Positions 34,651 to 43,620 of a stretch of 64,000 nt of DNA are shown in pieces. The DNA comes from Geobacter sp. Lineage in GTDB: Bacteria > Desulfobacterota > Desulfuromonadia > Geobacterales > DSM-12255. The DNA lies in contig VFJK01000016.1 of NCBI GenBank assembly GCA_009886125.1, positions 1 to 64,000 on the forward strand. Direction: 5' to 3'. The notes beneath the pieces are model-generated. The model saw nothing but the letters and a program-made list of their open reading frames with translations. It ran no database searches and was not told where the DNA came from. Position 1 is the stretch's first letter; each line of letters begins with the position of its first letter. The translations under genes were made by a program, and so were the position numbers.

Positions 34651-35388
34651 ATGAATTATTGGGTGTGTGTATGCGGTAAAAAGGTTTCCGAAAACAAAAA
34701 AGAGTGTCCCTATTGCAAGGCACTGCGACTGGAAGAAATCAATGTTGTATCAGCCGACACGCAGTACCTTAAAATAATCATCGCCCTGCTCTCTGTGGTC
34801 ATCGTTGCCGGGGCGATCTATATGTTCACACGCGGTGGCAATGCTCCCACTGCCGCCGAGTCAAAGCCAATGTATGTCGGCCTGCAACAGCCTTCTCAAA
34901 GCACCCCAGGGAATCAATCTTCCACCCCCGCCAAGAAAATCGTGCCGCCAGTTGCTATAGAGGCCGTCAATGCCCTCAAGAAGCTCCAGGCGAGGACACA
35001 GGTAGGCATCACTTACAAAGACTACGCTCCAGCCCTGGGTGAGGCAAAATTTGCCCTGAACCTATTTTCAGAAAGTACCCAGGCGAAAGAGTTTCCCGAA
35101 CTGGCCCAACTGCTGACCAGTGCCTATGACACCTTCAAGATGGCGGGGGCGGTCTGGGACGACAAATTCAGCGGCAGAAGGTATGCCTATCTCGATGACC
35201 ACACTTTCAAGTCATACTATCCCGAGCTGTTTGCAAAGTATCCCGACGCTGATCAAGAGACGGCAAACGGTGGCATCCTGTTCAGGACTGATGGGAAAGA
35301 GTTGATCAACATAGGAACTGCCGTTTCGTTCCTTTTCTCCAAAGCCAACCAGGACATACAGAAAGCCTCAGCGTTGATCGAACGCTAA
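34651..35388 (+). CDS. zinc-ribbon membrane protein
   Basis: 245 aa. The N-terminus has CxC and CPYC motifs (CVCGKKVSENKKECPYC), a zinc-ribbon likely to sit in the cytoplasm, then one membrane helix at about 40-60 (YLKIIIALLSVVIVAGAIYM) and a 180-residue domain outside. The outer domain has no family I recognise. The start follows GAGGGAGG. Role unknown; it may be part of the island's regulated set, divergent from the XRE regulator. Confidence 0.7.
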   Translation: MNYWVCVCGKKVSENKKECPYCKALRLEEINVVSADTQYLKIIIALLSVVIVAGAIYMFTRGGNAPTAAESKPMYVGLQQPSQSTPGNQSSTPAKKIVPPVAIEAVNALKKLQARTQVGITYKDYAPALGEAKFALNLFSESTQAKEFPELAQLLTSAYDTFKMAGAVWDDKFSGRRYAYLDDHTFKSYYPELFAKYPDADQETANGGILFRTDGKELINIGTAVSFLFSKANQDIQKASALIER

Positions 35389-35461
35389 AGACCTTTCATA
35401 GCGCCATTTGATGAACCAGCCGCCTGTCTTTCCCTGACATGCGGCATGACAGGGAGGTCAC

Positions 35462-36091
35462 ATGCTACTGCAAAACCGGGTGACACCGGATGGGACGATA
35501 GTTGCCAGCAACAAACGGGGAACCCTCATGGGAAATCGAGGCATCCTGCATGACCATGGCAAACGCCTTGTTAGGGTTTCGGCCAACAAAGCATGGATTG
35601 CATGCAGTCTTGAGTTTCAGGGAATCAGGCGGGAGCTTATGAAGCCGGGGAGCTATACTGAACTTTTTTTCCTAGATGAACCAACGGCCTATGCTGCTGG
35701 ACATAGACCCTGCAATTATTGCCAGAAAGACCGGCTCAGAGCGTTCAAAACCTGCTGGATTGCTGCCAACGCAGCGAGGCACAATCTGCAATCACCGACC
35801 ATGCCCCTCATAGACAATGTATTGCACGCTGAGAGGATCGACAAGGCAAAAGGCAAAGTCACGTATACTGACAAAATCGCTAACCTGCCGGATGGAACCT
35901 TTATCAACTACAATGGCGGTTGTTACCTCAAGTGGGGCGGGAGGCTTCATCAGTGGTCAGTCGCTGGCTACGGAGAATCAATCACCTTGCCTGCGGATCA
36001 ATCCGTAACAGTCCTGACACCGAAATCTATCGTTGAATGTTTTCGAAATGGCCTTGTGCCCGAAGTGCATAGCTCAATAAACAAGTCGTAG
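35462..36091 (+). CDS. unknown protein with HRPCxxC motif, paralogue 1
   Basis: 209 aa, a paralogue of the protein at 36300-36953. Shared blocks: QNRVTP, IVASN, RGxLMGNRGILHD, G(R/S)YTELFFLDE, AAGHRPC followed by xxC, IPDGTF/LPDGTF and VVLTP/TVLTP. The HRPCxxC segment looks like the second half of an Ada-type zinc site but the other Cys pair is not obvious. I know similar proteins only as hypotheticals. The ATG at 35462 follows GGGAGG. A terminator follows it, so each paralogue is its own unit. Confidence 0.7.
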   Translation: MLLQNRVTPDGTIVASNKRGTLMGNRGILHDHGKRLVRVSANKAWIACSLEFQGIRRELMKPGSYTELFFLDEPTAYAAGHRPCNYCQKDRLRAFKTCWIAANAARHNLQSPTMPLIDNVLHAERIDKAKGKVTYTDKIANLPDGTFINYNGGCYLKWGGRLHQWSVAGYGESITLPADQSVTVLTPKSIVECFRNGLVPEVHSSINKS

Positions 36092-36119
36092 CGAGTCACA
36101 ACATCACGGAAACTGTGGA

Positions 36120-36155
36120 GCCGGTCCCTGCTAAGGGTATCGGCTTTTTTGTTTT
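36120..36155 (+). terminator. terminator between the paralogues
   Basis: GCCG (36120) pairs with CGGC (36141) with an inner CCCT/AGGG stem, followed by TTTTTTGTTTTT. Confidence 0.65.
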
Positions 36156-36223
36156 TGCATAGATTTTACTGGATACCCTCACAATACTAGAGCATGTAAC
36201 TATCTGTATTTACTATGAATTTT

Positions 36224-36289
36224 ATTGCACCGTCTTGCAAAAAATGATATAGTTTTTATAAATCGTCTTGCAAAAATATGGCGGAGTGA
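36224..36289 (+). repeat. 33-base-period direct repeats, locus 2
   Basis: CGTCTTGCAA occurs at 36231 and 36264, exactly 33 bases apart. Across about 50 bases (TTGCACCGTCTTGCAA, AATGA, TAGTTTTTAT, TCGTCT) it closely matches locus 1 at 32690-32737. The second copy is 26 bases before the start codon of paralogue 2, so a role as operator or promoter element is likely. Confidence 0.65.
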
Positions 36290-36299
36290 AAGGAAATAG

Positions 36300-36953
36300 A
36301 TGCCCCTTCAAAATCGAGTTACCCCTATAGGAGAAATTGTAGCTTCGAATGAACGAGGAGCTTTAATGGGTAATCGTGGAATCCTTCATGACGAACACGG
36401 ACGGATAATCAGGCAATCATTTTATGATGGCTGGAAGTTCTGCAAACTTGAGCATGAAGGGAACAGACGGAAGGTTATGTCTGCAGGTCGATATACGGAG
36501 CTATTTTTTCTGGATGAAGCAACGGCCCTGGCAGCTGGACATAGACCTTGCTTCGAATGTCACGAGGCTCAGTTCTATAGATTCCGTACGATCTGGACAA
36601 GATCTAATGCCAGGTTATTCAACCTTGTTTCACCTCCAATAGCGAAGATCGACAGAATCCTTCATAAAGAACGGATTGACAGAATTGGGAGAAAAGTCTT
36701 CTTCCGTGACCAGGTCTCCAATATCCCAGATGGTACCTTCATAGAGTTCAGAGGGGATTTCTATTTGCGGTGGCAAGGGATATTTCATCTCTGGTCGTTT
36801 GCAGGATACGTTTCGGCGAGAACGTTCCCGCCGAATCTTGAGGTTGTCGTTTTAACTCCCGAATCCATTGTCAGATGTTTCCGGAACGGCCTGAAACCTG
36901 CCGTCCATGAATCTATCAAGAGCAGTCAATCTCAGCTGGAATTCCGGTTCTGA
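36300..36953 (+). CDS. unknown protein with HRPCxxC motif, paralogue 2
   Basis: 217 aa, paralogue of 35462-36091, with Cys84 and Cys87 in GHRPCFEC. It begins MPLQNRVTPIGEIVASNERG and ends in a basic/aromatic tail. The 33-base repeats stand just before its ribosome site (GGAGTGAAAGG). The presence of two diverged copies, each in its own unit, suggests duplicated function under different control. No activity can be assigned. Confidence 0.7.
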   Translation: MPLQNRVTPIGEIVASNERGALMGNRGILHDEHGRIIRQSFYDGWKFCKLEHEGNRRKVMSAGRYTELFFLDEATALAAGHRPCFECHEAQFYRFRTIWTRSNARLFNLVSPPIAKIDRILHKERIDRIGRKVFFRDQVSNIPDGTFIEFRGDFYLRWQGIFHLWSFAGYVSARTFPPNLEVVVLTPESIVRCFRNGLKPAVHESIKSSQSQLEFRF

Positions 36954-36983
36954 TGAGCTGCTACAGTGACATTCAAGCCTGTG

Positions 36984-37013
36984 TAACAACCATAAACGGT
37001 CATTAGGTTGTTA
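36984..37013. promoter_or_regulatory. possible resolvase binding site (res-like)
   Basis: TAACAACC (36984-36991) and GGTTGTTA (37006-37013) are exact inverted repeats with a 14-base spacer, 18 bases before the resolvase start. Resolvase genes usually lie beside such dimer sites; only one site is seen. Confidence 0.45.
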
Positions 37014-37030
37014 TATGTGAGGTAATTGCC

Positions 37031-37702
37031 ATGAGGTATATAGCCTACTATCGTGTATCAACGCAGAAGCAAGGCAAGTCAGGCCTCGGGCTTGACGCTC
37101 AGCGCAAAATGGTCATGGACTTCGTAGCCATGAACGGTGGGGAGATTGTCAAGGAGTTCACTGAGATCGAATCCGGCAAATGTGCTGACCGACCGGAACT
37201 GGCAAAGGCCATAAAGCAAGCCACCCTGATCGGCGGACGTCTCTTGGTGGGCAAGTTAGACAGGCTCAGCCGTGATCTTCATTTTATTCTCTCACTCCAG
37301 AAAAGCAACATTGACTTCACAGTTGTTGACCTTCCCGGTTGCGATTCGTTCACGATACATATTTATGGTGCTCTTGCTCAAAGAGAAAGGGAGCTGATCG
37401 CATCCAGAACTAAAGCGGGACTCGCAGCAGCGAAAGCAAGAGGTGTCAAGCTGGGAACGAATAATCTGAAGCCTGAACTTGTGCAAGCGGCAAGTGCCAA
37501 GGGCGTTCAAGTTCGCCGAAAGAACGCTGACAGGTTCGCGGCTAGGGTAAGGCCTGTCATTGAGGCAATGCTTGCTCAGGGGCGAAGTTTGCGGGCCGTG
37601 GCAGACGAGCTTGACGTACTTGGGGTGCAGACGGCGAGAGGCGGTAAATGGACTGCTACAGCAGTGAGAAATGCCATGGGAAGGAATAATTCATGTCAGT
37701 AA
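37031..37702 (+). CDS. small serine recombinase (resolvase/invertase family)
   Basis: 223 aa. The N-terminal domain has YRVSTQKQGKSGLGLDAQ with the catalytic Ser at about 9, and KLDRLSRDLHFI and RERELIASRTKAGL follow. The C-terminal part is a helix-turn-helix region (SLRAVADELDVLGVQTARGG). It may resolve multimers or invert a segment within the island. It lies before the short RadC gene; the palindrome upstream is a possible target. Confidence 0.92.
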   Translation: MRYIAYYRVSTQKQGKSGLGLDAQRKMVMDFVAMNGGEIVKEFTEIESGKCADRPELAKAIKQATLIGGRLLVGKLDRLSRDLHFILSLQKSNIDFTVVDLPGCDSFTIHIYGALAQRERELIASRTKAGLAAAKARGVKLGTNNLKPELVQAASAKGVQVRRKNADRFAARVRPVIEAMLAQGRSLRAVADELDVLGVQTARGGKWTATAVRNAMGRNNSCQ

Positions 37703-37753
37703 ACTAACAGTCGTCAATATTTTGACATCAATGTCAAATCCGGGGGTCGCAGC

Positions 37754-38254
37754 ATGACGGTCAACACACTATTCGGGAATGAGGAAATACCGGCCAAACC
37801 CAGGAGCATAAAGCTCAAGCGGATAAAGGCGGTATTCGACACTTTTACCATCAGAGAGGAAATTGCACGCTACCTCCCCCCGAGTGATAGATTTACAAGC
37901 CCCCTTCAGCTGTTCCAGTTATTCAGCTTTCTGCAACACGAGACCAAAGAACATTTCATCACTCTGCATCTTGATGGTAAGAACAGAATCTCGTGCATGG
38001 AAGAGGTATCAGTTGGTAGTCTTAATCAAAGCATCGTTCACCCAAGAGAGGTATTCAAGACAGCGTTGCTCTCAAGTGCAGCAGCGATAGTTCTGATTCA
38101 CAATCACCCCAGTGGTGATCCAACATGCTCAAGAGAAGATCGTGAGATAACCAGGAGGCTGAAAGAGGCGGGAGAAATTTTGGGTATCAGAGTGCTCGAT
38201 CACGTCATAGTGGGAGATAGCTACTTCTCTTTTGTAGAGCAAGGGCTGTTATAG
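37754..38254 (+). CDS. RadC-like JAB/MPN domain protein (short form)
   Basis: 166 aa. The MPN zinc motif is HNHPSGD with a later Asp, preceded by the RadC hallmark VGSLNQSIVHPREVFK. The N-terminal helix-hairpin-helix seen in chromosomal RadC is missing. Such short RadC genes are frequent on plasmids and islands, where they are often called DNA repair proteins without proof. It follows the resolvase by 50 bases and may be co-transcribed. Confidence 0.88.
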   Translation: MTVNTLFGNEEIPAKPRSIKLKRIKAVFDTFTIREEIARYLPPSDRFTSPLQLFQLFSFLQHETKEHFITLHLDGKNRISCMEEVSVGSLNQSIVHPREVFKTALLSSAAAIVLIHNHPSGDPTCSREDREITRRLKEAGEILGIRVLDHVIVGDSYFSFVEQGLL

Positions 38255-38489
38255 CGGGAACTATTGGGAGGCGAGCTTATGGAGTGCTCTGCTGCCATTT
38301 TACATCATTGAAATTTCAATGTATCTGATTTTACATTACTTTATAGTGAATTGTTGTCATTTCAGATAGTTGCGTGCTTTGAGGTGACATCTCATTAGTC
38401 AATATCTCACATTTTCATATCTTGTCCAAATCAAGCAAAAAGTTTGACATCATTGCAATAATCAGATTGAAAAAGTGTCCTTAAATGTG

Positions 38490-40901
38490 TCATTTTCTAA
38501 CCTGTGGCTGATACAAATACTTCTGGAACCCGGCAAAAGCCTTTCCGATCTCTACAGGTGTCTGCCCCAGATCAGCGACGGCATCCGGTATCGAATCGTG
38601 ATACTTAAGCTTCAGTAGTGGTGTCAGCTTCGCCTGATCCAGTTCGTCCACGCCGATCTCCACGTAATGCGCCAGAACGAAGTCTAGGAAGACCTGCAAC
38701 TTGTCATTGAAGTGCTGGGTGATGATGGTCCTTGCCTTTGTTGCCCGTTCTTCTCTGGTAAGTGGTGGCAGGGCATAGGCCACATTAGCCAGCACATCGA
38801 AGAGGTCGCTTCTTTCTGCTTCTATGATCTTCTGCATCTCTGCCAGTTGGTCATGACCGAACCCTTTTTCTGCCAACCCTTCAAGCAGTTTCCTGCGGGT
38901 ATCCGGTCGGCTCCATAACGCCCGTAGCTCTTCCTCGTTCTTGAAAAACTCCGGTAGTCTGCCGAACAGCATCTCCATGAACTGTTGTGACGACATCGGC
39001 GTACCGTCTGGATGCCAGAAACTCGTCATTATCATGTGCTGTATAGTGCGTTCCTTACCGTCGGCGAGTTTTATCTTTGCCTTCTTCTTGCAGACACAAG
39101 GAGACTGACCACACTTCCAGCACGGCATGGGCGGCTCTTTCACGCAGATACAGGGGCGCTCTCCGCATACGGAGCATGGTTCTGGTGGAAGTTTTACGCA
39201 CTCGCAGGGATAACAGCCACACTTAGGGCAGGCTTCAGGTTCAATCGGTTCTCCATCCCATTCAGGATCGTTGAAGTGGTGGTGTGCCTTCACAAAATCG
39301 TAAATGGTGAAGTAGTCCTTACCGTCATAGAGCCTCGTACCCCGTCCTATGATCTGCTTGAACTCGATCATGGAGTTGATCGGGCGCATCAGGACGATGT
39401 TGCGGATGTTACGGGCATCAACGCCGGTGGAGAGTTTCTGTGACGTGGTAAGGATGGTGGGGATGGTCTTTTCGTTGTCCTGAAAGTCTCTGAGGTGCTG
39501 TTCACCCAGTACGCCATCATTGGCCGTTACCCGTTGGCAGTAATTCGGCTCTTTGCTGGTCTTCATCTGGTTGATAAGGTCACGAACTGCCAGGGCATGA
39601 TCTTGGGTAGCGCAGAACACAAGGGTCTTCTCTCTCTGGTCGATCTTCCCCATGAAGATTGCAACCCGCTTATTCTCCCTCTCCTTGATCTCGATGATCT
39701 TGTTGAAGTCCGATTCTTCGTACCGCTTCCCTGTCTCTATCTCACCCTCAATAATCTTGTCGTCAGGTGTATAGACGTAATCATCCAGCGTAGTGGAAAT
39801 CTGCTTCACTCTGAAGGGGGTAAGATAGCCGTCATTGATGCCGTCCTTCAGCGAGTAGATATAGACCGGCTCTCCGAAATAAGCATAGGTATCAATATTG
39901 TCCTTACGCTTGGGGGTAGCGGTAAGACCTAGCTGCACAGCAGGGGCGAAGTAGTCCATGATACTGCGCCAGTTGCTTTCGTCATTGGCACCGCCACGGT
40001 GACACTCATCTATGACAATGAAATCGAAGAAGTCCTTCGGGTACTCGCCGAAATAGGGGCTGGGGTGTCCGTCCTTTGGTGGGCCACTCATGAAGGTCTG
40101 GAAGATGGTGAAGAAGATGCTGCCGTTCTTGGGCACCTTGCCTTTCTTCTTGATCTCGTCAGGGGCAATGCGTACCAGAGCATCTTCGGGAAAGGCTGAA
40201 AAGGCATTGTATGCCTGATCTGCCAGAATGTTACGGTCAGCCAAGAACAGGATACGTGGACGGCGGGTAGGCTCGCTCTCCTTCTTCCAGTCAGTCAGGT
40301 TCCAGCGACTATGAAACAGCTTCCATGCAATCTGGAAGGCGATGAAGGTCTTTCCGGTTCCTGTTGCCAGCGTCAGGAGGATACGGTCTTTGTTATCGGC
40401 GATAGCTTCCAGTACTCGTTCAATGGCTATGTCCTGATAGTAGCGCCCTTGGAAGTAGCCGCCCCGATCCTCGAAAGGTACAGCGGCGAAGCGGTCACGC
40501 CATGCGTTCTGTGTGGCAAAGGTTATGTTCCAGAGGACATCCGGTGTCGGGTACTGCGTCTGATCCCCCTCAACGCCGGTTTCCATGTCAATACAATAGA
40601 TGCCCTGTCCGTTGGTGGCATAGGTAAAGCGTATTTCCAGCTTACCTGCATAATCCTTGGCCTGTCCTACACCTTCCGTCAGCAGTTTATCCCATGCCTT
40701 CGCTTCTACCACCGCCAGTTTAGTGTTGCGATACTCAAGCACATAATCAGCGGTGAAAGCCTTACCCCTCTTGCCGTTGCCTTCGATACGACCAAGAGTG
40801 ATAGGGTACTCACGGCGGATACGGCTGCCTTCGACCACACCCCAGCCAGCAGCTTTCAGGGCGGGGTCAATATATTCGGCTCGGGTTTCGGCTTCGTTCA
40901 T
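38490..40901 (-). CDS. hsdR: type I restriction enzyme, R subunit (EcoEI-like)
   Basis: 803 aa motor and nuclease subunit. A PD-(D/E)xK nuclease region is near residues 52-68 (Asp52, Glu66, Lys68), followed by a superfamily 2 helicase with Walker A ATGTGKTF at 179-186, DECH at 298-301 and QIIGRGTRL in motif VI. At about 558-605 there is a Cys-rich insertion of three units of the form PCxxCGxxPCxC. The C-terminal third is the EcoEI R domain. Last gene of the hsdM-hsdS-AlbA-hsdR operon, 98 bases after the AlbA gene. The frame is intact, so restriction is probably active. Confidence 0.93.
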   Translation of the reverse strand: MNEAETRAEYIDPALKAAGWGVVEGSRIRREYPITLGRIEGNGKRGKAFTADYVLEYRNTKLAVVEAKAWDKLLTEGVGQAKDYAGKLEIRFTYATNGQGIYCIDMETGVEGDQTQYPTPDVLWNITFATQNAWRDRFAAVPFEDRGGYFQGRYYQDIAIERVLEAIADNKDRILLTLATGTGKTFIAFQIAWKLFHSRWNLTDWKKESEPTRRPRILFLADRNILADQAYNAFSAFPEDALVRIAPDEIKKKGKVPKNGSIFFTIFQTFMSGPPKDGHPSPYFGEYPKDFFDFIVIDECHRGGANDESNWRSIMDYFAPAVQLGLTATPKRKDNIDTYAYFGEPVYIYSLKDGINDGYLTPFRVKQISTTLDDYVYTPDDKIIEGEIETGKRYEESDFNKIIEIKERENKRVAIFMGKIDQREKTLVFCATQDHALAVRDLINQMKTSKEPNYCQRVTANDGVLGEQHLRDFQDNEKTIPTILTTSQKLSTGVDARNIRNIVLMRPINSMIEFKQIIGRGTRLYDGKDYFTIYDFVKAHHHFNDPEWDGEPIEPEACPKCGCYPCECVKLPPEPCSVCGERPCICVKEPPMPCWKCGQSPCVCKKKAKIKLADGKERTIQHMIMTSFWHPDGTPMSSQQFMEMLFGRLPEFFKNEEELRALWSRPDTRRKLLEGLAEKGFGHDQLAEMQKIIEAERSDLFDVLANVAYALPPLTREERATKARTIITQHFNDKLQVFLDFVLAHYVEIGVDELDQAKLTPLLKLKYHDSIPDAVADLGQTPVEIGKAFAGFQKYLYQPQVRK

Positions 40902-40999
40902 GCTTACCCCACGATTTGCTTTAAAACACTTATCAGTATGATTTTATTCAATTTATTAATTCGTAAACCCGTTGCAGAGGTTGTGCATTAAAGCACTTA

Positions 41000-42418
41000 T
41001 CAAGCCCAGAACGGCAGATAACGGGCATAACGAGTCGAGTTGGTTTCAGATTCGTCAGCCTTTATCAATCCGGCATCCTTGGCCGCACCTATGACTAGGG
41101 AGACCGTTGCCGCCTTAGACTCCGGCAATCCAAACCGCTCACGAAGAGATTGATTCGACATCCTCTGATTGCTTACATACATAAGGCAACAGTGCTGATA
41201 GCAGGCCCTGACCCGATCCGTTTTGCTCATGGCTGCAAAATCCTGATGAGCAAAAAGCATGGCGGTGGTACGCAATTCGCCGACACGAAAATCAGGAGCA
41301 GGCAACTGATAAACCTCCGCAGCCTTAATAACCTTGTCGATACCGCTGCCCTTTTCCTCGCAAATGCCAAGCCGTCGCATAAGGTCAGCCAAGCGCTCAT
41401 TTAGCGATCTAAATTCGTCAATAAAACGATCAACACTAATCGGAGGTATGCCGGGGTTTGATATTTCTAAACGGTCGGAATACATCTCAATCATCACAGA
41501 TGCTCCAGAAGCCTGATAATCCTGATGCACCAGAGCATTGGCAATTAGCTCACGGATAGCCTGTTTGGGGAACATTTTTACTTCTTCGCGGACGACCTGC
41601 TCAATGCTCCGGTTCTGTGGTGCAGCTGAGTGCACAAATTCAACCAGACTTTCAAAGCCGACTGCATACCCTTTAACCCCAGGCTTATCCTCTCGGGTAT
41701 CTGTCTTATCAATACCTCCGTAAATTACAACTCGGGGAGCCTTTCTGGCTAAAGAAGGAGAAAAAGCATCAAGTCTTTTGGCAAGAAGAATTGCTGCCAG
41801 ATTAGTGATCGTCCAACCGGATGATGTCTTTAGGATCAACTCTTCGCCGCTCAGGCGAGTCAGTACACCATCCCTTGAAGTCGGATACGGTAGGTTGGAA
41901 AGCTCGAAATAAGCCTGAGTATCAAGCAAGGCAATTACTTCATCAGGGCTCACCCCTTTCTTTGCAGGTTGAGAGAACCAGTCCGGCTGTCCTTCAGCAA
42001 ATATGCGGCGTAACTGATCTGGGGTCATGGCAACAAGATCTTCACCGGCTCGCATAAGATATGCACCGTCGAAATCCAATGGATGTCCGACCGGACGGGA
42101 AGGAATCTCGAATACCAGTACTCGCCCAGAGGGGTGCATAAGCTCTATCGTATCAACACGGATATGCAGTTTATCTACAATGCGGGCTTTGATGTCGTTG
42201 AGGTCGGAGGCTGTAGCGAAGGCTTGTGAGCCGACCACCTGACGTGGAGGCTTGTCGGAAACTCCAAACACTAGATGACCACCGCCTTCGTTGGCCAATG
42301 CCACGCAGTAGCGCAGCAACTTGGTAGTGTCGAATTGCTGTTTGGCCTCCTTGAACTCCAGATGTTCGTTTTCTGCCGGAGTAGTCAGCCATTGTTGGAG
42401 AGTGGTAAGGTTTGTCAT
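41000..42418 (-). CDS. AlbA_2/Schlafen-type ATP-binding protein within the RM operon
   Basis: 472 aa. The N-terminal AlbA_2 domain (ENEHLEFKEAKQQFD; ANEGGGHLVFGVSD) and a central HATPase-related part (IRELIANALVHQDYQ; SDRLEISNPG) are the pattern of COG2865-type proteins, usually called ATP-dependent DNA helicase-like or transcriptional regulators. It overlaps hsdS by four bases (ATGA-like), so it is translated with the RM genes. Such genes are seen with type I RM in other genomes and may regulate or assist them; this is inference. Confidence 0.82.
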   Translation of the reverse strand: MTNLTTLQQWLTTPAENEHLEFKEAKQQFDTTKLLRYCVALANEGGGHLVFGVSDKPPRQVVGSQAFATASDLNDIKARIVDKLHIRVDTIELMHPSGRVLVFEIPSRPVGHPLDFDGAYLMRAGEDLVAMTPDQLRRIFAEGQPDWFSQPAKKGVSPDEVIALLDTQAYFELSNLPYPTSRDGVLTRLSGEELILKTSSGWTITNLAAILLAKRLDAFSPSLARKAPRVVIYGGIDKTDTREDKPGVKGYAVGFESLVEFVHSAAPQNRSIEQVVREEVKMFPKQAIRELIANALVHQDYQASGASVMIEMYSDRLEISNPGIPPISVDRFIDEFRSLNERLADLMRRLGICEEKGSGIDKVIKAAEVYQLPAPDFRVGELRTTAMLFAHQDFAAMSKTDRVRACYQHCCLMYVSNQRMSNQSLRERFGLPESKAATVSLVIGAAKDAGLIKADESETNSTRYARYLPFWA

Positions 42419-43620
42419 AGTGCCCCCGTGAAGGCTTGATCCAGCAGCGACTTCTTCAGTGCGTCGAGGGCAGAGAGTTTCTGCTGGTAGATAGATTCGA
42501 GGCGTTGGGTTTCCTCCTGAAGAGAGTCCAAATGTTTAACTATTTCTGACTGTTTATTTAATGCTGGAGCCTTTACTGGCAATAGGCGGAGGTCCTCTAA
42601 GTTTATGCCGACATAGGCCGCACCCTTCTTTACTCCACCAAGCCATTGTTGACTTACGCCTGACCCTATCAGGTAGCAAATAAATAAAGGATTTGCCTGA
42701 GATGAGTCAATAGGCACTACAGCAACTTCTCTGGACACGTTCCAACCAAGCATCTCTTCTGAAACGACAGCTACACCACCAAGCGTCCCACGAACATTTA
42801 CCAGCACCTCCCCACCTTTAAGGATGGTTCGAGAGTAATCACAAGAGAGAGCAGGAGCAATTCTCTTCATTCCTTCGGTGTCGATACGCAACCAACGAAC
42901 GTTACTTGTGCGGAGACATGGCACCCCATCAGAAACTTCCTCACCAAGTTTGATGACTCCGTATGTGATGCCTCGTTTAGTATCACAAAGTTCTGAAAGC
43001 GGTTTCTCCACCCATCCCTCACCACACTGAGTAAAGATGGATTGCAGGTGACTTTCGAAAAGCGCACGGGCATTCTGGAGGTTCTTTTCGGCGTTGGCCT
43101 TGGCGGTAGCGATGCCGTCAAATGCTTCATCGAGGATGCCGACTATGCGCTGCTGTTCGTTGATTGGAAGCAGATCAACAATCACACTTTTCAGCTTTTG
43201 GATTGTGAGAGTATCTACAGTCGCACCATTTCCCTTGTCGAGCTGGTCAAAAAACCTTGGTGATTTAAGCCAGAGATTTATAAAGTTGCTGCGTACATCA
43301 GCAACCTTTTTGAGCCAGAGTACGCTGGCATCCTTGAAATAGAACCTGTCTCCTTCCTTGACAATGTACGAGTTACCAATCGTTCCTATTGCAGTGATCA
43401 TGATGTCACCGCACGTAGGCACTCCATACTTTTCTGCATATTCTGTATATTGATGCTCAGAGATGAAAAGCTCGTTATTAACAAAGCCATCCGAAGCAAG
43501 TTTTGTTATCTCCCGTCCCCTATAAAAAGGAACACCCTCATTTCTCCATTGTGACTGAAGGACTCTTTTACTAGACCCAATATCAAATAGCTCGCACAGT
43601 GCAACCTTTTGCTTGGTCAT
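42415..43620 (-). CDS. hsdS: type I restriction enzyme, specificity subunit
   Basis: 401 aa. Two target-recognition halves: the first about 1-170 with conserved end INEQQRIVGILDEAF, and the second about 205-375 ending in KQSEIVKHLDSLQEE. Each half is followed by a helical spacer that sets the distance between the two half-sites. The target sequence cannot be read from this. Overlaps hsdM and the AlbA gene by four bases on each side. Confidence 0.93.
   Translation of the reverse strand: MTKQKVALCELFDIGSSKRVLQSQWRNEGVPFYRGREITKLASDGFVNNELFISEHQYTEYAEKYGVPTCGDIMITAIGTIGNSYIVKEGDRFYFKDASVLWLKKVADVRSNFINLWLKSPRFFDQLDKGNGATVDTLTIQKLKSVIVDLLPINEQQRIVGILDEAFDGIATAKANAEKNLQNARALFESHLQSIFTQCGEGWVEKPLSELCDTKRGITYGVIKLGEEVSDGVPCLRTSNVRWLRIDTEGMKRIAPALSCDYSRTILKGGEVLVNVRGTLGGVAVVSEEMLGWNVSREVAVVPIDSSQANPLFICYLIGSGVSQQWLGGVKKGAAYVGINLEDLRLLPVKAPALNKQSEIVKHLDSLQEETQRLESIYQQKLSALDALKKSLLDQAFTGAL

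Noticed and set aside
32654..36289. The regular 33-base repeats as a CRISPR array
   Set aside because: Only two or three copies per locus, the spacers are similar to each other and no cas gene is near; an operator-type repeat fits better.
39495..40991. Long plus-strand frames opposite hsdR
   Set aside because: They lie in antisense to a gene with full helicase motifs, have no ribosome sites and no recognisable protein features.
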